Source: Bdellovibrionales bacterium
GTDB taxonomy: Bacteria > Bdellovibrionota > Bdellovibrionia > Bdellovibrionales > JAGQZY01
NCBI GenBank assembly: GCA_020435205.1
Contig: JAGQZY010000007.1
Span: forward strand, 1-54,419
Length of the DNA stretch: 54,419 nt
Direction: 5' to 3'
This document shows positions 16,920-25,905 of the stretch, piece by piece. Positions within the stretch are counted from its first letter, which is position 1. Each line of letters starts with the position of its first letter. The notes under the pieces are model-generated. The model had not been told where the DNA came from. It saw only the letters and a list, made by a program, of their open reading frames with translations, and did not search any database. A program made the position numbers and the translations under genes.

Positions 16920-18293
16920 TTAAAGGTCGAAAATCTTACCTGGATTCAGAATATTATCGGGATCAAAAACCTTTTTGATACCCTTCATAATGCGAATCTC
17001 TTCTGGGGAGCGGCTGTACTCAAGATAGTCTTTTTTCAACAGGCCAACTCCATGCTCGGCACTGATGGAGCCCTGATATTTCTGCACCACCGAAAACAGT
17101 ACCGAGTCACTGGCTTTGCATTTTTTAATAAACTCAGTCTTATCCATGTCGTCGGGCTTTAAAATATCAATATGAAGGTTACCATCACCAATATGGCCAA
17201 ACCAGGCCACTTCGAAATCGGGATATTCTTTTTTGTAAGCGGATTCCAGCTCTTCAACAAAAGCGGGGATATTGGGGATCCGCACAGACACGTCATTTCG
17301 GTAAGGTGATTTGGTAGAAAGGGACTCGCTCACGTTTTCACGAAGAGCCCATAGGTTTTTAGCCTGAGTCGGCGATTGGCTGATCACTCCATCATGAATC
17401 CATCCTTGTTCAAAGCAATATTCAAACAAGGGAGCAATGGTTTCTGAGGCGTCTTCTTCTAAATGTTCAAGCTCCAATAATAAATAAAATGCCGCTTCGC
17501 TATCGAAGGGCTTCTGCAAGTCCATGACTTCGAGCACCTTATTCATCGAATAATTTGAAAACACTTCGCAAGCCGACAGGTCGGCGCCTTGGCGAAAGTG
17601 TTTGTAGACATTGATCACGTCTGCGAGCTTTTCAAGGCCCACCACCAACACAGTCGTATTGGGCTGGGGTCTGGTGACCTTAAGTTCAATCTCTGTGATA
17701 AAGCCTAAAGTGCCTTCACTGCCGACAAAAAGGTTTTTTAAATCAAAACCGGTGGCATTTTTCACCAAACTTTTATTGAGATAAAGTCTTTCACCGGCAC
17801 CGGTGACCACTTTCAGTCCACTCACCCAGTTTCTCATCATGCCGTATTTTAACACGCGCACTCCACCAGCATTAGTGGCCACGTTGCCACCGATTTGGCA
17901 GGAGCCTTTGGCGGCGAGATCGATGGGGAAAAAATATCCTTTTTCTGCCGCGAAATTGATAAGATCTTCTGTGATCACGCCCGGCTGCACGCGTATGACT
18001 TGATCAGTTTCATTAAACTCCAAAATTTGGTTCATTTTTTCAAAGGAGACCACCACCTCTTTGTTGGTCGCTGTGGCTGCAGAACTCAAGCCTGTGCGTC
18101 CCCCAGAGGGCACTAGAGCCGTCTTATTTTCGCGCGCCCACTGCACAAGCTGCACCACTTCGTCCTCCGTTTTGGGAAAGACAACGGCACTAGGATTGGC
18201 CGGAAAGTTCATAGACCAATCTCGGCCGTAGGTTTCAAGATCACTCACTTCTGTGCTGGTGGTGGCAATCGTTTTGACCTTTTCAATATTCAT
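16920..18293 (-). CDS. FAD-linked oxidase, GlcD/D-lactate dehydrogenase-like
   Basis: 457 residues of the vanillyl-alcohol-oxidase type flavoprotein fold. The N-terminal PCMH-type FAD domain contains NPSAVVFPKTEDEVVQLV, VPSGGRTGLSSAA, GCQIGGNVATNAGG-like (here KGSCQIGGNVATNAGGVRVLKYG) and KNLFVGSEGTLGFITEIEL. The C-terminal cap has WFGHIGDGNLHIDIL (the metal/2-hydroxyacid site) and SAEHGVGLLKKDYL, ending in NPGKIFDL. These place it among D-2-hydroxyacid dehydrogenases (glycolate, D-lactate or D-2-hydroxyglutarate); the exact substrate is open. It overlaps the upstream SIS-domain gene by 4 bp, so they are co-translated. Confidence 0.88.
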   Translation of the reverse strand: MNIEKVKTIATTSTEVSDLETYGRDWSMNFPANPSAVVFPKTEDEVVQLVQWARENKTALVPSGGRTGLSSAATATNKEVVVSFEKMNQILEFNETDQVIRVQPGVITEDLINFAAEKGYFFPIDLAAKGSCQIGGNVATNAGGVRVLKYGMMRNWVSGLKVVTGAGERLYLNKSLVKNATGFDLKNLFVGSEGTLGFITEIELKVTRPQPNTTVLVVGLEKLADVINVYKHFRQGADLSACEVFSNYSMNKVLEVMDLQKPFDSEAAFYLLLELEHLEEDASETIAPLFEYCFEQGWIHDGVISQSPTQAKNLWALRENVSESLSTKSPYRNDVSVRIPNIPAFVEELESAYKKEYPDFEVAWFGHIGDGNLHIDILKPDDMDKTEFIKKCKASDSVLFSVVQKYQGSISAEHGVGLLKKDYLEYSRSPEEIRIMKGIKKVFDPDNILNPGKIFDL

Positions 18294-19825
18294 AGCTTCA
18301 ACTCCTGATGACTCTCTTTACCCGATTCAATAAAGGTATCCAAGGTTTTTAACACAATAGCTTCGTTATCCTTGAGGTCTCTGCGCAGTTCAAAAATTTT
18401 GCGGACAATCGTTTCATAAGCCATCGACTGGCCTCTCTCCTGAAGCAACAATTCCACATAGCGAGCGGCACGATCCACCAATTTTCCATTATTGGGTTTC
18501 ACCCAAGTCATCACATTAGATTGGTAACGATTGAGCCTTCCCATGATTAACGTGGAATGAATATTTAAGAGGAGCTTCAGTAGCGTGTGCTGATAAAGGG
18601 AGCCTTCCTCTTCACAGATGAATTGGTGTACGCAATCGTTGAGTTTAAAGCTGATCGCCTTTTCGACCGCCTTAATCTCAAAAAAATGGTGGGTTTTGGC
18701 CCCAATATTTTGCTCGCGATATTCTATGGCTTTCTTGCTAAAATCAAAACCACCAGCATATTCATCCATAGTTTGCTTATCCACGTCCACCCAGTTGAGA
18801 TTTCTAGGGTCTCGATTCAATAGGGCGTGCCAAGCTTCTTCTTTGCTCTCCGCTTTTGGAAGCATGATATAGCAAAGGGAAGGGTTTTTCACTTGAGCAT
18901 TGGGACTTTCAAAAGATGGTAAACTGAATGTCGGCGATCGCTCCGTAGTATCGGTAAATACAGTGATGCCAAAATCAAGAGGTGTATACATTAGATACTC
19001 GCCCGCCTTGTAGATAGCCGATTCCTCCTTGATAAAGGGGACAAGAGCTAAAAAGTCTAGCTCTTCCACAACCTTTATAAACTGTTTTAAGGCCTCCTCA
19101 GCACTTCGCCCTTCATCAAGCAGAGCCATTCCCACAGCCAATTGCAAAACTGTGCTCGCTTGCATTCTCGTACTACCAGACAAAGCCATAGGACCCACAA
19201 ACAATTCAATTTTTTGAATGTTTGGATTTTCTATCACCCGTTTGGACCTTTCAATTTTTTCACACAAAATGGAGTCAGGATTACAGTATAAAAAATAAGG
19301 GTCGCGCTTTGAAATTTCACAAGCCGCTTCCGTAGCGCCAATCACATAAGGAGTTTCGCCGCCTTCCGTGCAACTGATAAGAAGATCATTGTCGCTAAAT
19401 CCCAACTGCTTAAGATGTCTTTTCCCGTATTCCGGGTAGTCCTCAAACCCCTCTAAGGAGTGAACAAGTGCGATATCCCCACCCGCCATGAAAGCCACAA
19501 CACTATCGTCACCAGGGTTTTTCTCTCTCCACAAAAACTCTAACAGAAGGGAGAGACGCCCTGTAGCCCCACAACCACACAAAAAAATGCGACCACCAGC
19601 AGTCAGAGTTTCACCAATGGCTATACGCATATCTTCAATTTTAGAAACCGACCCTAGCATCTTATTCAGCGCCATGAGATCCACCTCTTTCAAGCAGGTG
19701 ACGGCTTGTTCAAGGTCCTCTTGCGCTATTCGAGAAAGATTTTGGGTATGGGGGTGGGGCATTTCCGTGGTGAGATCGCCCAAACGATATTGGTCAACTT
19801 TACTAAAAAATTCATCCATCTTCAC
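18290..19825 (-). CDS. MurQ/GKRP-like SIS-domain protein
   Basis: 511 residues. GTG at 19825 is chosen because AAGGAG lies 6 nt upstream; an in-frame TTG at 19855 lacks one. The first ~300 residues match N-acetylmuramic acid 6-phosphate etherases and glucokinase-regulatory proteins: LCGCGATGRLSLLLE (SIS sugar-phosphate loop), AGGDIALVHSLEGFEDYPEYG (the ED pair that includes the etherase catalytic Glu), TEGGETPYVIGA, and GPMALSGSTRMQASTVLQL. MurQ is about 300 residues, so this is a long form with a second SIS-like half, as in GKRP. It may cleave MurNAc-6-phosphate or only bind sugar phosphates. Translationally coupled to the downstream flavoprotein, whose substrate may be the released D-lactate (inference). 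Confidence 0.75.
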   Translation of the reverse strand: MKMDEFFSKVDQYRLGDLTTEMPHPHTQNLSRIAQEDLEQAVTCLKEVDLMALNKMLGSVSKIEDMRIAIGETLTAGGRIFLCGCGATGRLSLLLEFLWREKNPGDDSVVAFMAGGDIALVHSLEGFEDYPEYGKRHLKQLGFSDNDLLISCTEGGETPYVIGATEAACEISKRDPYFLYCNPDSILCEKIERSKRVIENPNIQKIELFVGPMALSGSTRMQASTVLQLAVGMALLDEGRSAEEALKQFIKVVEELDFLALVPFIKEESAIYKAGEYLMYTPLDFGITVFTDTTERSPTFSLPSFESPNAQVKNPSLCYIMLPKAESKEEAWHALLNRDPRNLNWVDVDKQTMDEYAGGFDFSKKAIEYREQNIGAKTHHFFEIKAVEKAISFKLNDCVHQFICEEEGSLYQHTLLKLLLNIHSTLIMGRLNRYQSNVMTWVKPNNGKLVDRAARYVELLLQERGQSMAYETIVRKIFELRRDLKDNEAIVLKTLDTFIESGKESHQELKL

Positions 19826-19901
19826 CAGGCACTCCTTTGCGGCGAATCTAATCAATTATGGCACTGAAAAAATAAGTCGGCTAGAGAAAACACTCCGTGT
19901 T

Positions 19902-20579
19902 TCAGCCTCGAGACCCCTCTAATTTCTCGATGTAGAGTAAAAAGATCTGCACCATGACACCACCAGTGATGTGCCAAAGCCAGTGGGTACCTACCGGAAA
20001 ATTTTCAATGACCCAGGGAGAGGAATCGGCCAACCGAAAGTTCACTGCCAAAACCAAAATAGACAATACAGCTAAAAACCAGCGCCAGGTTTTCCAACCC
20101 CTTTTGTATTCAACCCACATCACCGGGAAAAGTATCGGGATAGAAAGACTGAGATAGCCTAAGGATATCCCTGTTGCCATATTCAACCCTAAGTTTCTAA
20201 TCACAAGCCGCGGGATAATAAACAAGGCCAGCAAAATAAGAAACTTTGGCCAAAAGGTTTTGATGACCTGTCCCCAAAAGTACCAAGCCACATAAAGAGC
20301 CAGGATCGCGATGGGAACAAAGTCCATAAAAAGCCAGACGGGATGGGACCTGGTCGCATGATAAATTGAGCCTCCCACATAGCCAATACTAAGAATAGGA
20401 AGACTCACCTTTAAAAATCGTGCAAAGCGGCCTTGCTGAAGAGTGGCTAACCGACGATACCAGTATATTATAATAAATAAAAAAATGAGATTTGAAAATG
20501 TATTGAAGGGTTCGACGGGAAACCGCCCCATATTCGTTTCCGTGTAAATGGGGCCAGAATCCTTAACCTCTTTGATCAT
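19902..20579 (-). CDS. CREST-superfamily membrane hydrolase (ceramidase-like)
   Basis: 225 residues with about seven hydrophobic segments. The CREST metal-site pattern is present: Ser71 and His74 in GGSIYHATRSH, Asp86 in VWLFMDFVPI, and His199/His203 in GTHWLWHITGG (HxxxH). This superfamily includes alkaline ceramidases, PAQR receptors and Per1; they are zinc-dependent membrane amidases/hydrolases acting on lipid or acyl-amide bonds. The substrate is unknown. Its ATG overlaps the FAH-family stop codon (TAATG), so it is translationally coupled to that gene, a partnership that does not suggest an obvious pathway. Confidence 0.7.
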   Translation of the reverse strand: MIKEVKDSGPIYTETNMGRFPVEPFNTFSNLIFLFIIIYWYRRLATLQQGRFARFLKVSLPILSIGYVGGSIYHATRSHPVWLFMDFVPIAILALYVAWYFWGQVIKTFWPKFLILLALFIIPRLVIRNLGLNMATGISLGYLSLSIPILFPVMWVEYKRGWKTWRWFLAVLSILVLAVNFRLADSSPWVIENFPVGTHWLWHITGGVMVQIFLLYIEKLEGSRG

Positions 20580-21556
20580 TAAGCTTGAACCACTTTTTGC
20601 TGAATCGTTCCAAAAACATCGTGGCCTTCTTTGTCATGCATACAAATTTTCACTTCATCCCCTACCTTCATGAATGGAGTTTTAAAGGCACCTTCATTTA
20701 TTTTTTCGATCATACGCTTTTCAAGCAGACAGCTTGAGCCTGCATTAGGGTCATCGTTAGAAACCGTTCCGCTACCAATAATGGTTCCCGGCATAAGATT
20801 GCGCGTAGCCGCTGCATGAGCAATCAATTGGCCAAAGTGAAAGTGCATTTCCTTGCCATTGGCTTTACCAAAAAACTCACCATTAAACTCCACTTCTAAA
20901 GGAAGTTCGATGCGCCCATGGTTCCAAGCACCGCCAATTTCATCGGGAGTCACTGCAAATGGCGCAAAGGCCGAAGACGGCTTTCCATGAAAAAAGCCAA
21001 AGCCAGCTTGAAGCTCTTCAGGAATTAACCCCCGCAAGGAAACATCGTTAATAAGAACCAAAAAAAGAATTTTGTGAATGGCATCTTCAGCACTCGTTCC
21101 CATGGGAACAAAGTCAGTGATAACACCCACCTCACCTTCAAAGTCAGTTCCATGAGAAAAATCAATTTGAGGAATATTGTCTTTAGGTCCAAGAAAATTA
21201 TCGCCCCCCCCTTGGTACATTAAGGGAACTTCATAGAGACGATCCGGCATTTCCGCGTTGCGAGACATACGAACAAGTTTTACGTGATGCAGGAAAGCCG
21301 AACCATCGGCCCACTGAAAGGTGCGGGGAAGAGGTGAATGAAATTTAGACTCATCCATCGGCTCACCATCCATTTTGCCATCGCTCAAGTCTTGGTAAAC
21401 CTTAGTAAGGCGATCCTTCACATGGGCCCAATTTTCAATGGCTTCACGAAAGGATTTGGAAATCTCAGGAACCTGAATGTAACGGCTGTTGTCTTTGCTA
21501 ACGACCACCAGCACTCCATCCCACTGACCATCAGCCTTTAAACTTCCAAGCTTCAT
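20579..21556 (-). CDS. fumarylacetoacetate hydrolase-family protein
   Basis: 325 residues. The C-terminal two thirds form the FAH fold, with the metal-binding acidic pattern in DFSHGTDFEGEVGVI (Glu/Glu) and LINDVSLRGLIPEE (Asp), followed by GKPSSAFAPFAVTPDEIG and GSGTVSNDD. The adjacent divergent gene is maleylacetoacetate isomerase, so it probably cleaves fumarylacetoacetate to fumarate and acetoacetate, the last step of tyrosine/homogentisate breakdown. Length fits the short bacterial FAH form rather than the ~420-residue eukaryotic enzyme. ATG at 21556 has AAGGAG 6-7 nt upstream. Upstream pathway genes (hppD, hmgA) are not in the window. Confidence 0.88.
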   Translation of the reverse strand: MKLGSLKADGQWDGVLVVVSKDNSRYIQVPEISKSFREAIENWAHVKDRLTKVYQDLSDGKMDGEPMDESKFHSPLPRTFQWADGSAFLHHVKLVRMSRNAEMPDRLYEVPLMYQGGGDNFLGPKDNIPQIDFSHGTDFEGEVGVITDFVPMGTSAEDAIHKILFLVLINDVSLRGLIPEELQAGFGFFHGKPSSAFAPFAVTPDEIGGAWNHGRIELPLEVEFNGEFFGKANGKEMHFHFGQLIAHAAATRNLMPGTIIGSGTVSNDDPNAGSSCLLEKRMIEKINEGAFKTPFMKVGDEVKICMHDKEGHDVFGTIQQKVVQA

Positions 21557-21620
21557 AAGCCTTCTCCTTTGTTGGGCTTTTTAAGTTTTGCGCAGGACTC
21601 GTTTTTATCGGATATTGAGG

Positions 21621-21650
21621 TTGCAAGCAACCCCTAACCTGTCATATAAC
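21621..21650 (+). promoter_or_regulatory. promoter of maiA
   Basis: TTGCAA (21621-21626), 18-nt spacer, TATAAC (21645-21650). The -10 ends 8 nt before the ATG at 21659, which leaves no room for a ribosome-binding site. Confidence 0.55.
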
Positions 21651-21658
21651 TGTTTAAT

Positions 21659-22303
21659 ATGATTAAACTTTATAGCTATTTTCGCTCCTCATGCTCCTAT
21701 CGGGTCCGCATCGCCCTTAACCTCAAGGGGCTTGATTATGAAATTCTCCCTGTTCACTTGGTGAAAGATGGCGGCGAGCAGTTCAAGCCAGAATTCCAAG
21801 AGATCAATCCCCAGTCACGGGTGCCAGTCTTGCTCGATGACTCATTTGAGCTCTTTCAGTCCATGGCAATCATTGAATACTTGGATGAAAAACATCAACG
21901 CCCCTCCCTGTTTCCTGGCACGGCCCAGGAGCGCGCCCATATCCGTAAGCTATGTGAAATCATTAATGCCGATGTCCAGCCTTTACAGAACTTGCGAGTC
22001 TTGACGCATTTAGTGGACGAACTGGGTGCCAGTGAAGAACAAAAATTACAGTGGATCCGAACTTGGATTGGCCAGGGTTTTGCGAGCTATGAAGCCGTTT
22101 TGCAAGAGACCGCGGGAAAATTTTCCTTTGGTGATCAACCGACAGCAGCTGATTGTTTTTTGATTCCCCAGATCTACAATGCCCTTCGCTTTGATATGGA
22201 TTTGGATATCTATCCCTTAATCTCTAAAGTTTATAACCACTGTAAGAGCATTGAGGCCTTCGAAAAAGCTCACCCTGGCAACCAACCAGACACCCCCGCC
22301 TAA
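21659..22303 (+). CDS. maiA: maleylacetoacetate isomerase (GST zeta class)
   Basis: 214 residues, the typical length. The thioredoxin-like N-terminal domain (1-80) carries the zeta-class active-site motif SSCSYRVRIALNLKG and the cis-Pro/glutathione-binding blocks SRVPVLLDD and LFQSMAIIEYLDE. The C-terminal helical domain contains NADVQPLQNLRV and FSFGDQPTAADCFLIPQIYNA. It isomerises maleylacetoacetate to fumarylacetoacetate using glutathione. It is divergent from the FAH-family gene, with a 102-bp shared promoter region. No Shine-Dalgarno precedes the ATG; with the -10 so close, the mRNA is probably leaderless. Confidence 0.93.
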   Translation: MIKLYSYFRSSCSYRVRIALNLKGLDYEILPVHLVKDGGEQFKPEFQEINPQSRVPVLLDDSFELFQSMAIIEYLDEKHQRPSLFPGTAQERAHIRKLCEIINADVQPLQNLRVLTHLVDELGASEEQKLQWIRTWIGQGFASYEAVLQETAGKFSFGDQPTAADCFLIPQIYNALRFDMDLDIYPLISKVYNHCKSIEAFEKAHPGNQPDTPA

Positions 22304-22336
22304 AATACCTAGGGGTCTCGGCCAATGGACATCTCG

Positions 22337-23137
22337 CTAGAGATCTCCCCTTCGCAGGTCTCTTTCACAAATTTTTCTTATGGACTCTGCCGCGCTGAGT
22401 TTTTCTGCGCATTCTGAAAGGCGGCCATCTCGTTCAAAAAAATTATTGCAGTGAGAATTATTCAATCTCTCTTCATGCATTTCACTTAAGGCCGAAACTA
22501 ATCGACAGTGGTGCTTTGTTTTGTATAATAAACTTTCCAAAGCTTTAGTATAACTGCGATCCTCGGCCACATGTCTTGAATATTGAGGTCCTAAAATCAT
22601 ACACTTTTTTCGCGAAGGAATTAGGCTTAAAAATTTTCGCCACTTCTCCTCATTAAAAGGTTTGTTATTATGCAGGGCCTGAAACACCAACACATCAGGG
22701 TTATACAACTCTAACAACCTAATAAAGCCCAGCCTCTTTGCTTGTTGACCCGATATCAATTCCACTTTGTTTTTTTCAATTTCAACGCCCGGCAAATGCT
22801 GAACACCGGGGCAGGCCTTTCCCCAATTTTTCATAAATTTTGTTAGTGATTGGATATAAGTCATCTCCCCTAAATCCTGGCCCTTGGGCTTTCTCCCCGA
22901 GGGTTCTGGATATAAAAATAAGATGCGCTGGCCCGAAACAGGGTCAGGCTGTGTAATCACAAAAACTTGGTGATCCTTTTGACCACCAATGTAGACATCC
23001 ACCCACTGCCCATAGCCCTCAGAACCACTGGCATCTCGCCATCTGGGGAGAGAACCGCCAGAACTTGCACCACCAGTGGTTTCGGCCTGTGCCGTGATGG
23101 AAAGCAGAAAGAGGAGGGTCCAAAAGCCTATTCTCAT
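22337..23137 (-). CDS. exported protein, unknown function
   Basis: 266 residues if started at ATG 23137, which gives a signal peptide (MRIGFWTLLFLLSITAQA, then ETTGG); an in-frame TTG at 23155 would extend the N-region by six residues. The mature part has no recognised family. Features seen: a Gly/Ser-rich start, strand VFVITQPDPVSGQRILFLYPEP, a VLVFQALHNNKPF block, CMILGPQYSRHVAED, and a late HCRLVSALSEMHEERLNNSHCNNFFERDGRLSECAEKLS helix-rich part with four Cys. The 'ILGPQYS' and later 'DGRLS..A' order vaguely recalls SGNH hydrolases but the nucleophile and catalytic pair are not evident. It is convergent with maiA. Confidence 0.55.
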   Translation of the reverse strand: MRIGFWTLLFLLSITAQAETTGGASSGGSLPRWRDASGSEGYGQWVDVYIGGQKDHQVFVITQPDPVSGQRILFLYPEPSGRKPKGQDLGEMTYIQSLTKFMKNWGKACPGVQHLPGVEIEKNKVELISGQQAKRLGFIRLLELYNPDVLVFQALHNNKPFNEEKWRKFLSLIPSRKKCMILGPQYSRHVAEDRSYTKALESLLYKTKHHCRLVSALSEMHEERLNNSHCNNFFERDGRLSECAEKLSAAESIRKICERDLRRGDL

Positions 23138-23378
23138 AAACCCTAACAATTTCAATAATTGTGCCTACTAGAAGCTCGTATATGAGTTCTGGAGCACCAA
23201 CCCTGCCTAAGCACCTCAAACCTGTAGAAGAACTTAACAGAAAGGGGAGAGCATTTTTCAGGTGTCTGACGAAAATAGGCAACTCAATGAAGGGGGGCTC
23301 TCATTGACCAGCGAACTCTAAAATAGGCGTCTCACATTGATACGAGACTGGCACCTTTCTTGAAGCTCTCAGTTGGAA

Positions 23379-24998
23379 ATGAGTAAATCCCAACGCTTCG
23401 TCATCATTCTTAAGATCATTTTTATCCTAGTGACGATTTTAGCCCTGATCGCGGGCTGCTCTAGCGATGAAGTCAACCAGACATCATCAGCCAGCGACAA
23501 ACTTGACTTCGATACCGAAACTGAGGCTGTCAAAGCCTTCGAAGCCGTACAAGTGGATTGCGATATCGAGGATAAAAAATGTCCAGCCCACGCTCTCGGC
23601 CTCACCTTTATCGAAAAGCTGGGCGATGGATGGCAAACAAAAGTTTGCAGCGCCACTCTCGTAGGTGAAAACCAAATTCTTACCGCCCGCCACTGCATAC
23701 CCAAAAGTGCACAAAGACCGGGAAGCTCTTGCAAGGGCAGAATTCGATTTGTATTTCCCGAAACGAATAAGTGGGCCTCTGAAGAGATTGAATGCCAGCA
23801 GGTCTTGGCACTATCGCCCTTTATGGCAAACGAAGGATCCCAGGCTCCTGATTGGGCCTTGCTAGAAATGACCGACCCAACAAAACGCCCCGCAGCCTCC
23901 ACAACACCAGCCGCGATTCGAGGTGAGCAAATGGTTAACCTTTATCCCGTCTACTACCAAAACCATCAAGACAGTTTAAAGGGACTCATTAAAAAAACCT
24001 TCTGCCGAGGAAATCGAAACCACCTTGAATCGACTCATTTTTATCACCCAGAATCCTCCATTGCCACCTTCAACCACTGCGACCACCCGATCATCGGCGG
24101 GAACTCTGGGTCGGGCGTTTTTGATCAAGACGGCAAATTAACAGCCGTGACCTCCTTTGCCATTGCCATAGACAACAGAGAAATTTATTACTACGGGCGA
24201 TCTTTTAAAATGAGGAATTTCTTTTTTGGTGGCTCGCGAGTGGGCTGTATCTCTCAATTTTCTGAAAATATCAGTCCGTTTTGCCACTATGGTAACAATC
24301 GTACATTTCAATTTCTCATCAATCAATTGCGAGAAACAAGACGCATGATCGAGCTCAGCCATCACCTCAAAGACTGGGTGGTTCGTCAAACGACGTCTAA
24401 TTCTGCTCTCGAGTGGTCAACCAATATTGATGACTCCTTTCTTTATCAACACTTCACTCGGATTCTCCCTACAGTTGTTGATATTACCAAAGACCCAATT
24501 GTCATTCGCTTTTACGCACGTGAACTATCGACCATCTTACCGGTAACCCCCCAGTGTGTTCACCCTATGGCTCCGAATGAGTTTGAAATGACAATTCATT
24601 ACTTTGAAAAAGATCTCACATCCGTTCATGTTGACGGAAGAGGGACTGTCTCCTTTCCGGTCCTCAGTCGCTCTTTACTTTTTGATGTTAAAAAAGAGGT
24701 GGGACAAGGATATCAAGCTCAACTCGTGTCCATGCCTCTAGAACATAAGGAAGAGTACCACAAAAGAAAAGCTGAAATCGTCAATCTTCGTGGCCAGTGC
24801 GCCTGGTTCAACCCACGCATTCCCGGTGGTGGCTGGGATCCCAACTCTCCATGTAAAATGGCTGACAAAAAGCAAACAGAACTCGATCAATGGATGGGAC
24901 AAAAAGGCATCGACGAAAAGTTGGCCCTCCAAGAAGATTTTTTAGTCGGAAATCACCTTGGTTCAACTCTTCTACTTAAGCTTCCGTTTTGTGAATAA
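23379..24998 (+). CDS. lipoprotein trypsin-like serine protease
   Basis: 539 residues from ATG 23379. Residues 1-27 are a lipoprotein signal (LALIAGC, Cys27), so the enzyme should be tethered to a membrane facing the periplasm or outside. The S1 protease domain (about 60-290) has a plausible triad: His105 in LTARHCIP, Asp158 in APDWALLEM, Ser243 in GGNSGSGVF. A C-terminal part of about 240 residues follows, without recognised domain, containing Cys pairs. It shares architecture (protease plus large unknown tail) but little sequence with the secreted protease at 4491-5975. The gene ends 23 bp inside the 3' end of the convergent ctaA. Substrate unknown. Confidence 0.78.
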   Translation: MSKSQRFVIILKIIFILVTILALIAGCSSDEVNQTSSASDKLDFDTETEAVKAFEAVQVDCDIEDKKCPAHALGLTFIEKLGDGWQTKVCSATLVGENQILTARHCIPKSAQRPGSSCKGRIRFVFPETNKWASEEIECQQVLALSPFMANEGSQAPDWALLEMTDPTKRPAASTTPAAIRGEQMVNLYPVYYQNHQDSLKGLIKKTFCRGNRNHLESTHFYHPESSIATFNHCDHPIIGGNSGSGVFDQDGKLTAVTSFAIAIDNREIYYYGRSFKMRNFFFGGSRVGCISQFSENISPFCHYGNNRTFQFLINQLRETRRMIELSHHLKDWVVRQTTSNSALEWSTNIDDSFLYQHFTRILPTVVDITKDPIVIRFYARELSTILPVTPQCVHPMAPNEFEMTIHYFEKDLTSVHVDGRGTVSFPVLSRSLLFDVKKEVGQGYQAQLVSMPLEHKEEYHKRKAEIVNLRGQCAWFNPRIPGGGWDPNSPCKMADKKQTELDQWMGQKGIDEKLALQEDFLVGNHLGSTLLLKLPFCE

Positions 24999-25905
24999 GT
25001 GGATAGGTTAACTTCAATAGATTCATCAGAATCAGCAGCGCAACGGCAAGGTGGGCCACACTTAACCAGGGTGGAATCAAAAACTTTAAGTTCATGATGC
25101 CTATAAACACTTGCACACAAACCAACAAGAAAATTTGAATGGCCGTCACCCTTTGCAGTCGACTCAAGCCAATCCTTTGCCAAGCCATGGTCGCCATCAC
25201 AAAAAGACTCAACAGAAGAACTGTTAACCAATAGGCACCAAAGCGATGCAGCATCTGAACGGCCACAGGCCCCACCATGGGGGGAAACAATAAACCATTA
25301 CAGGTCGGAAAATCGACACAAATAAGACCAGAATAAGTGGATGCAACAAGTCCACCTAAAACAATTTGCAGACAAACAAAAAAAAGAGATAGCAAAAGTG
25401 TCCACTGGAAGGATTTCGGCCACAGACTTTTCACAGAGGGTTTCAGTTCTGGCCATTCCTGTTTACGGGCAAGCCCTTTCCATTTTAATTTCATCAAAAG
25501 AAGGGTGCTCAAAAAGGCCGTAGCTAAACTGAGATGAAAAGTGACTATCACTGAGTCTAAAAGTTTTAAAACCGTTAGGCCGCCCATAATCACCTGAGAG
25601 AATAGCAAAAATAAACCTACCAAAGATAAAAACCGAAAAGGTTTTTTCACTGGATCCGAGAATACTTTAATCATTAGCAACAAATAAAAAATGGAGACTA
25701 GGCCAGCGATAGCTCGATGAATGAACTCTAAGTACACGCCAAAGTGATATTGAGGAATGGCTTTCCCAAAACAAAGGGGCCAATCAGGACAGGTGAGACC
25801 CGCATCCATGGTCCTAACCCCAGCCCCGAGAAGCATAAGGTCAAAAGTGAGGAATAAAAGAATGTTAATAAGCCACAAAAATTTTGTATCTTTTAAAACA
25901 GCCAT
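24976..25905 (-). CDS. ctaA: haem A synthase CtaA
   Basis: Inner-membrane enzyme converting haem O to haem A for the oxidase encoded upstream in the same operon. 309 residues with eight hydrophobic segments and the two-fold repeat of the family: MDAGLTCPDWPLCFG with EFIHRAIAGL, and later GLICVDFPTCNG with MLHRFGAYW; the His in each half bind haem and the Cys pairs match the bacterial type. ATG at 25905 lies 13 bp inside the end of ctaB, so the genes are coupled; a GTG at 25914 is a less supported alternative. It is the last gene of the oxidase operon. Its 3' end overlaps the convergent protease gene. Confidence 0.92.
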   Translation of the reverse strand: MAVLKDTKFLWLINILLFLTFDLMLLGAGVRTMDAGLTCPDWPLCFGKAIPQYHFGVYLEFIHRAIAGLVSIFYLLLMIKVFSDPVKKPFRFLSLVGLFLLFSQVIMGGLTVLKLLDSVIVTFHLSLATAFLSTLLLMKLKWKGLARKQEWPELKPSVKSLWPKSFQWTLLLSLFFVCLQIVLGGLVASTYSGLICVDFPTCNGLLFPPMVGPVAVQMLHRFGAYWLTVLLLSLFVMATMAWQRIGLSRLQRVTAIQIFLLVCVQVFIGIMNLKFLIPPWLSVAHLAVALLILMNLLKLTYPLIHKTEA

